Positions 60,369 to 64,000 of a DNA stretch of 64,000 bases are shown piece by piece. Each line of letters opens with the position of its first letter. Within the stretch, counting starts at the first letter, position 1. The notes beneath the pieces are model-generated. The model was given only the letters and a program-made list of their open reading frames with translations. It searched no databases and was not told the origin of the DNA. Made by a program: the position numbers and the translations under genes. Origin of the DNA: Granulicella sp. L56 (GTDB lineage Bacteria > Acidobacteriota > Terriglobia > Terriglobales > Acidobacteriaceae); NCBI RefSeq assembly GCF_009765835.1, contig NZ_LMUS01000001.1, positions 434,001-498,000 on the forward strand, in the 5' to 3' direction.

Positions 60369-62105
60369 CTAATCCACTACAAACGGTGCAGACTCTGCGA
60401 TCTGCTGCTTGGTGATGCCATCGTCAACCTTGATGGTCACCTTATATTTTCCGGGAGCAAGGCCAGCGAGCGGCATGCTCTTTTCCAACGTCACCTGATC
60501 CGCATTCGGATTCGTCTTCGAGGTGAGTTCCTGCGACTGCAAGACGGTCTGGTTCGTGACCGTATTCACAATCTCGTACTGAATGGTCGCGTCGTTGTGC
60601 CTGCTCTTCTCGTCAATACCAAGGTTATAGACCTGCATCCAGAAGTTCAAATTCTGGGCACGGTGGAAGGTGACCGGCACGCTCATCTCGCTTGGCACGC
60701 GGGGACGAATGCGAGTGTCGCCGATGACAAAGTTGCCAGCGCCGATATCGCGCGATGGGACATGCTCCATCTGGTCGGCGAGGATCAGCGAGGAGGAGGC
60801 GAGGTGGTCGTCGTCGTATTTGGGCACATTGATACTGCGCTTCCAGCGGCCGATGTGGTCGGGGCTATTAACGTCCTTGATGGCGATATCGACCTTGTAC
60901 AGGCCCGGCCGCAGCGGCAGCGCCTTCCAGTAGACAGAGACGTTGTTCTGGGTACGGGCGAGCAACTCGCTGGGCACCTGAACATTGACCGTGTCCTCAA
61001 AAGTCTGGATAGGCCGGTCGTTGAGGTTGGAGACGCGACCAAGAATGTTGACCGTGCCGGTGGCCACGCCGTCCTTATTGTTGAAGGTGATGTCGCCGTT
61101 GCGAATCTGCAGGGTCAAAGGAACAAGGACGGTGTCGTTGGTGACCTTGACATAGTCAGTGCGGACGCTGAAGAGGAAGGGGGGGCCGACCAGGATCTTG
61201 GAGGTCGCCATGAACGACTCCAGGTCCTTAAACTTGATGACCGGAGGAGCCATCAGCTTGGCGTACTGGTCAAGCCGGTCGAACTCCTTGCTCTGGTTTT
61301 GAGACGACATGGGGCCGGTGCCAAGCTGCTCGAGGCCACCGCCTGAAAAACGGTCCGCCTTCTTCGCCTGTCCCTGCTCTTCGTACAGCGTCAGGCCAGC
61401 GCCGGGAACGTGTTTGAGGGCGTCCTTCTCGGAGCGGTCAAGTGTCATGTGGTAGTCACCGCACATGCAGGTGTCTACAAATTCGATATCGATGTTGTCG
61501 CCAATGCCGGCCAGATAACGGTAGTGCCAGACCTCGAAGGGGAAGGTTGATGTTTCGCCGCCGCCCTCGTCCATGGGCCGCTCGTAGTTGCCACCGCTGG
61601 GGTGGGAGTCGGTGCTGTCAGGCTTGCCGTAGGCGATATAGATATGGCCGCGATCGGTCTTCCAGCCAGGCATACCGGCGGCGTAGTGCTCGTTCGCAAA
61701 AGCGATGCGGGCGTAGTGCTCTTCCTTGTATTCGTTCTCGGGCGAATCGGGATTGGGGTTGCGGCGGAGCCAGAAGTTCTCGATGAAGGAGTCGCGCTCC
61801 TCGTCGTTGCTCAGGTTCTTGAAGGCGTTCCGCTCCTGATCGGTAATGATCCAGCGAACGTCCTCGTCGAGCCACTTCTTGTAGACGCCGTGCAATTCGC
61901 CGCGGAGCTCTTTCTGCTGGGCGCGCTTTTCATTGTCGGTCAACTGCCGCTTCAGCGGGTCAGGCTTCTCAACGTTGGCAGGGTTCGCTGTGGTTCCATC
62001 GACCGCCGGGAGCGGATTCGCGTCCTGGGCCGGCAAAGCACTTACCCCCGCCATTGTCAAAAACAATAAAGCTGTGACCGAAACAAGGCGTCGAGACGTA
62101 TTCAT
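60369..62105 (-). CDS. GWxTD-domain secreted protein
   Basis: A 578-aa protein: a signal peptide (RLVSVTALLFLTMAGVSALP), then a GWxTD-type domain near residues 75-200 (YKKWLDEDVRWIITDQERNA; FIENFWLRRNPNPDSPENEY; GHIYIAYGKPDSTDSHPSGG; FEVWHYRYLAGIGDNIDIEF), where the name motif reads RWIITD. A set of beta-sandwich repeats follows (about residues 290-570). These proteins are common in Acidobacteria and of unknown function. ATG at 62105 is chosen; a longer frame exists upstream without signal. Divergent from the adaptor gene at 62401. Confidence 0.87.
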   Translation of the reverse strand: MNTSRRLVSVTALLFLTMAGVSALPAQDANPLPAVDGTTANPANVEKPDPLKRQLTDNEKRAQQKELRGELHGVYKKWLDEDVRWIITDQERNAFKNLSNDEERDSFIENFWLRRNPNPDSPENEYKEEHYARIAFANEHYAAGMPGWKTDRGHIYIAYGKPDSTDSHPSGGNYERPMDEGGGETSTFPFEVWHYRYLAGIGDNIDIEFVDTCMCGDYHMTLDRSEKDALKHVPGAGLTLYEEQGQAKKADRFSGGGLEQLGTGPMSSQNQSKEFDRLDQYAKLMAPPVIKFKDLESFMATSKILVGPPFLFSVRTDYVKVTNDTVLVPLTLQIRNGDITFNNKDGVATGTVNILGRVSNLNDRPIQTFEDTVNVQVPSELLARTQNNVSVYWKALPLRPGLYKVDIAIKDVNSPDHIGRWKRSINVPKYDDDHLASSSLILADQMEHVPSRDIGAGNFVIGDTRIRPRVPSEMSVPVTFHRAQNLNFWMQVYNLGIDEKSRHNDATIQYEIVNTVTNQTVLQSQELTSKTNPNADQVTLEKSMPLAGLAPGKYKVTIKVDDGITKQQIAESAPFVVD

Positions 62106-62400
62106 AAATAGGGCAGTGCTCCTGTTAACCAATCTGTATTGTAGAGCGGTTACCGCGCCGGTACAAGGGGTGGAATCTGGCTCGTATCCTGCTATCATCC
62201 TCGGTGATCCTCGCATGACATAAAACATTTCGTGTTCTTTTGGGATAACTGCTACTCTTCTCTCTGCCTGATTTAGCCATGCGGCTGCGCAGGGAAAGTT
62301 CGACGGAACTGCTTCTACGTCCTTTTCGTATTGTTTCTCTGACAGGCCATTTTCCAATGCCCGCAGGCGGGATTTGCCCGATCTGCGAAAGAAAGCAGCA

Positions 62401-63801
62401 ATGAGCGCGAAAAAGATTGTTCTAATCGTCGTCGGCGTCCTGGTACTGGCAGGCATCGTCGTAGGCACTATTCTCCATGGGCAGGCCAATGTAACCAAGG
62501 TTGCGACGGGCAAAGCGGTGCGCCAGGACCTCGTCTCGATCGTCAATGGCACCGGGCAGATCAAGCCAAAGACTTATGTCAACGTCGGCGCCACCTCCTT
62601 TGGACGCATCACGCACCTGAACGTCAAGGAAGGCGACCACGTTAAGAAGGGCACCGTCTTGGCCACGGTCGAGAGCGTTCAGCCGGAGGCGACCGTCGCC
62701 GCCCAGCAGGCGACCATTGCGTCGAGCCGCACCGACGTCAGCAGCTACATCGCCGCCGAGAAGACTGCCAGCGCGAACATCGAGGAGTCCAATGCCGATC
62801 TGGAGCAGAAGCAACTGGACTATGGCCGCGCCAAGGCGCTGTATCAGGACAAGCTGATCGCGAAGCAGGACTATGACAGCAAAAAGGCGGCCTACGATAT
62901 GGCCGTTGCGACGCTGGCCCAGCGGCAGGCAGCGTATGCCCAGGCTCTGGCACAGACGGACTCACAACGAGGACATGTGAACCAGGCTGTAGCCAGCCAG
63001 CGCGCCAACTTTGATGCGTTGGACAAGACGATCAGCCGCGCCCCGTTCGATGGCCTCGTGACCAACGTTCCGGTGCGCGAGGGAGAGACGGTCGTCGTCG
63101 GTATTCAGAATGCCGAAGGCTCGACAATGATGACGCTGGCCGATATGTCGGTCATCACCGCCGAGGTCAAGGTGGACGAGACTGACATCGTCAACGTTGC
63201 GTTGGGGCAGCCGGCTGACGTCACCGTCGATGCCCTGCCGGGAAAGATCTTCAAAGGGCATGTCACCCAGGTTGGCGATCAGGCCCTGCTGCGGACCACC
63301 GGCATCGCCACCAGTCAGAGCACGACCGGAACGGAAGAGGCCAAGGACTTTAAAGTCGTCGTCACGCTCGATCACCCCTCCGACGATCTTCGCCCCGGAC
63401 TTTCGGCCACGGCCAAGATCACCACGGCGAACAAGCCCAACGCACTCACCATTCCCATTCAGGCATTGGTCGAGCGCAACGTTGCCGAGGAAAAAGCTTT
63501 AGCCGCCAATGCGGGTAAGCCTGCAAAGACGGTTGCTGCCGCGACCACCGCCGCCCCTGGCGACGCCAAGCCGGTTCAGGGCGTCTATATCCTGCAGCCG
63601 GAGCGCAAGAAGCTTCGCGTCGTCTTTGTGCCGGTCACGACAGGCATCACAGGAGCTACCGATATCGAGGTGCTCAACGGGCTGAAGGCAGGAGACGAGA
63701 TTGTGACAGGGCGCTACAAGGTCCTGAGAACCCTCAAGAGCGGTACGGTCGTCAAACGAGACAACACTCCCGAGACGACAACCTCGACCGACCAATCGTA
63801 G
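62401..63801 (+). CDS. MacA-like efflux adaptor
   Basis: The 466-aa protein has an N-terminal membrane anchor (KIVLIVVGVLVLAGIVVGTI), a barrel-sandwich half-motif (GRITHLNVKEGDHVKKGTVL), a coiled-coil hairpin of about 120 residues rich in Ala/Gln/Lys, the second half-motif (ISRAPFDGLVTNVPVREGET) and a C-terminal beta-barrel region. It is the periplasmic adaptor of a MacAB-like exporter. The start of an ABC ATPase gene follows 73 bp downstream. Confidence 0.92.
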   Translation: MSAKKIVLIVVGVLVLAGIVVGTILHGQANVTKVATGKAVRQDLVSIVNGTGQIKPKTYVNVGATSFGRITHLNVKEGDHVKKGTVLATVESVQPEATVAAQQATIASSRTDVSSYIAAEKTASANIEESNADLEQKQLDYGRAKALYQDKLIAKQDYDSKKAAYDMAVATLAQRQAAYAQALAQTDSQRGHVNQAVASQRANFDALDKTISRAPFDGLVTNVPVREGETVVVGIQNAEGSTMMTLADMSVITAEVKVDETDIVNVALGQPADVTVDALPGKIFKGHVTQVGDQALLRTTGIATSQSTTGTEEAKDFKVVVTLDHPSDDLRPGLSATAKITTANKPNALTIPIQALVERNVAEEKALAANAGKPAKTVAAATTAAPGDAKPVQGVYILQPERKKLRVVFVPVTTGITGATDIEVLNGLKAGDEIVTGRYKVLRTLKSGTVVKRDNTPETTTSTDQS

Positions 63802-63874
63802 CCTCAGACTGACACGGGCGGTCACACCGCATAAAAGGAACTACCGCGTCGGCACAAACGTACTATCCTGAAAC

Positions 63875-64000
63875 ATGCAGGAACCGGAGAACCGGATGGC
63901 CATCGAAACCGCAGTCGATACAACCTTGAGTAACGCCTCCGGCCCACGCGCCGGTGATGTGATCGTGACGGACAATCTCTGGAAGACCTACGAGATGGGC
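63875..64000 (+). CDS. ABC transporter ATP-binding protein, N-terminal part (cut by window edge)
   Basis: Only the first 42 codons are in the window, MQEPENRMAIETAVDTTLSN, then ASGPRAGDVIVTDNLWKTYE MG. The VIVTDNLWKTYEMG segment is the usual start of a LolD/MacB-type ATPase (the Tyr of WKTYEMG is the A-loop). It follows the MacA-like adaptor on the same strand, so it is probably the pump ATPase. Walker motifs lie outside the window. Confidence 0.82.
   Translation, partial: MQEPENRMAIETAVDTTLSNASGPRAGDVIVTDNLWKTYEMG

Noticed and set aside
1..64000. CRISPR arrays, rRNA genes, prophage or restriction systems
   Set aside because: No regularly spaced repeats, rRNA sequence, phage genes or restriction-modification motifs were seen anywhere in the window.

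Overview
The window looks like chromosomal DNA of an acidobacterium, most likely class Terriglobia (Acidobacteriaceae; Granulicella, Terriglobus or Edaphobacter-like). The reasons are the moderately high GC, secreted beta-barrels with a carboxypeptidase-regulatory-like N-terminus, a GWxTD-domain protein, the hopanoid enzyme HpnJ, a solitary nuoI, tandem DUF507 proteins and families of short intergenic repeats. Genus is inference; no rRNA is present. Most genes are ordinary core genes, and one mobile element interrupts them.

Layout. 1-3.4 kb: flagellar operon flgF-flgG-flgA-flgH-flgI on the minus strand (flgI runs off the left edge). It diverges from a CheY-like regulator and a CheX-like phosphatase at 3.5-4.4 kb. 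4.6-8.1 kb: YceI, pirin, MarR and a secreted hypothetical protein. 8.2-10.9 kb: metE under a cobalamin riboswitch. 10.9-16.4 kb: ftcD, PagL-like deacylase, YebC, PspC-lysA, TPR protein. 16.5-21.7 kb: hypothetical gene, aroA, GT9 glycosyltransferase, bifunctional nuclease, miaB.

21.8-24.3 kb: an IS1595-family element of 2,197 bp with passenger genes. It has a perfect 8-bp target duplication and splits a small secreted-protein gene that can be rebuilt in frame. Two tRNA-Glu genes lie beside it. 24.8-36.6 kb: DUF507 pair, [2Fe-2S] protein, recJ, an efflux adaptor-TPR-TolC set, hpnJ, a DMT half-transporter pair, family-5 uracil-DNA glycosylase and an aldose-epimerase-like protein. 36.7-42.9 kb: proteostasis block tig-clpP-clpX-lon; the trigger factor carries an alternating-histidine N-terminus.

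43.2-45.1 kb: a threonine-synthase-like PLP enzyme overlapping a MoaD/ThiS-type sulfur carrier whose C-terminus is GGTF, behind a SAM-I-type riboswitch. This is the best candidate for an under-described system, a methionine- or cysteine-linked protein-thiocarboxylate pathway. 45.2-47.8 kb: pseudo-receiver, nuoI, molybdopterin-domain protein, LysR.

47.8-58.3 kb: a nitrogen block. amtB-glnK diverge from a porin, glnA and a full reductive pyrimidine pathway (beta-ureidopropionase, preT, preA, hydA), so released ammonia can be sensed and assimilated locally. 58.4-64 kb: a carboxypeptidase-regulatory-like barrel protein, a GWxTD protein, and a MacA-like adaptor followed by the start of its ABC ATPase, which runs off the right edge.
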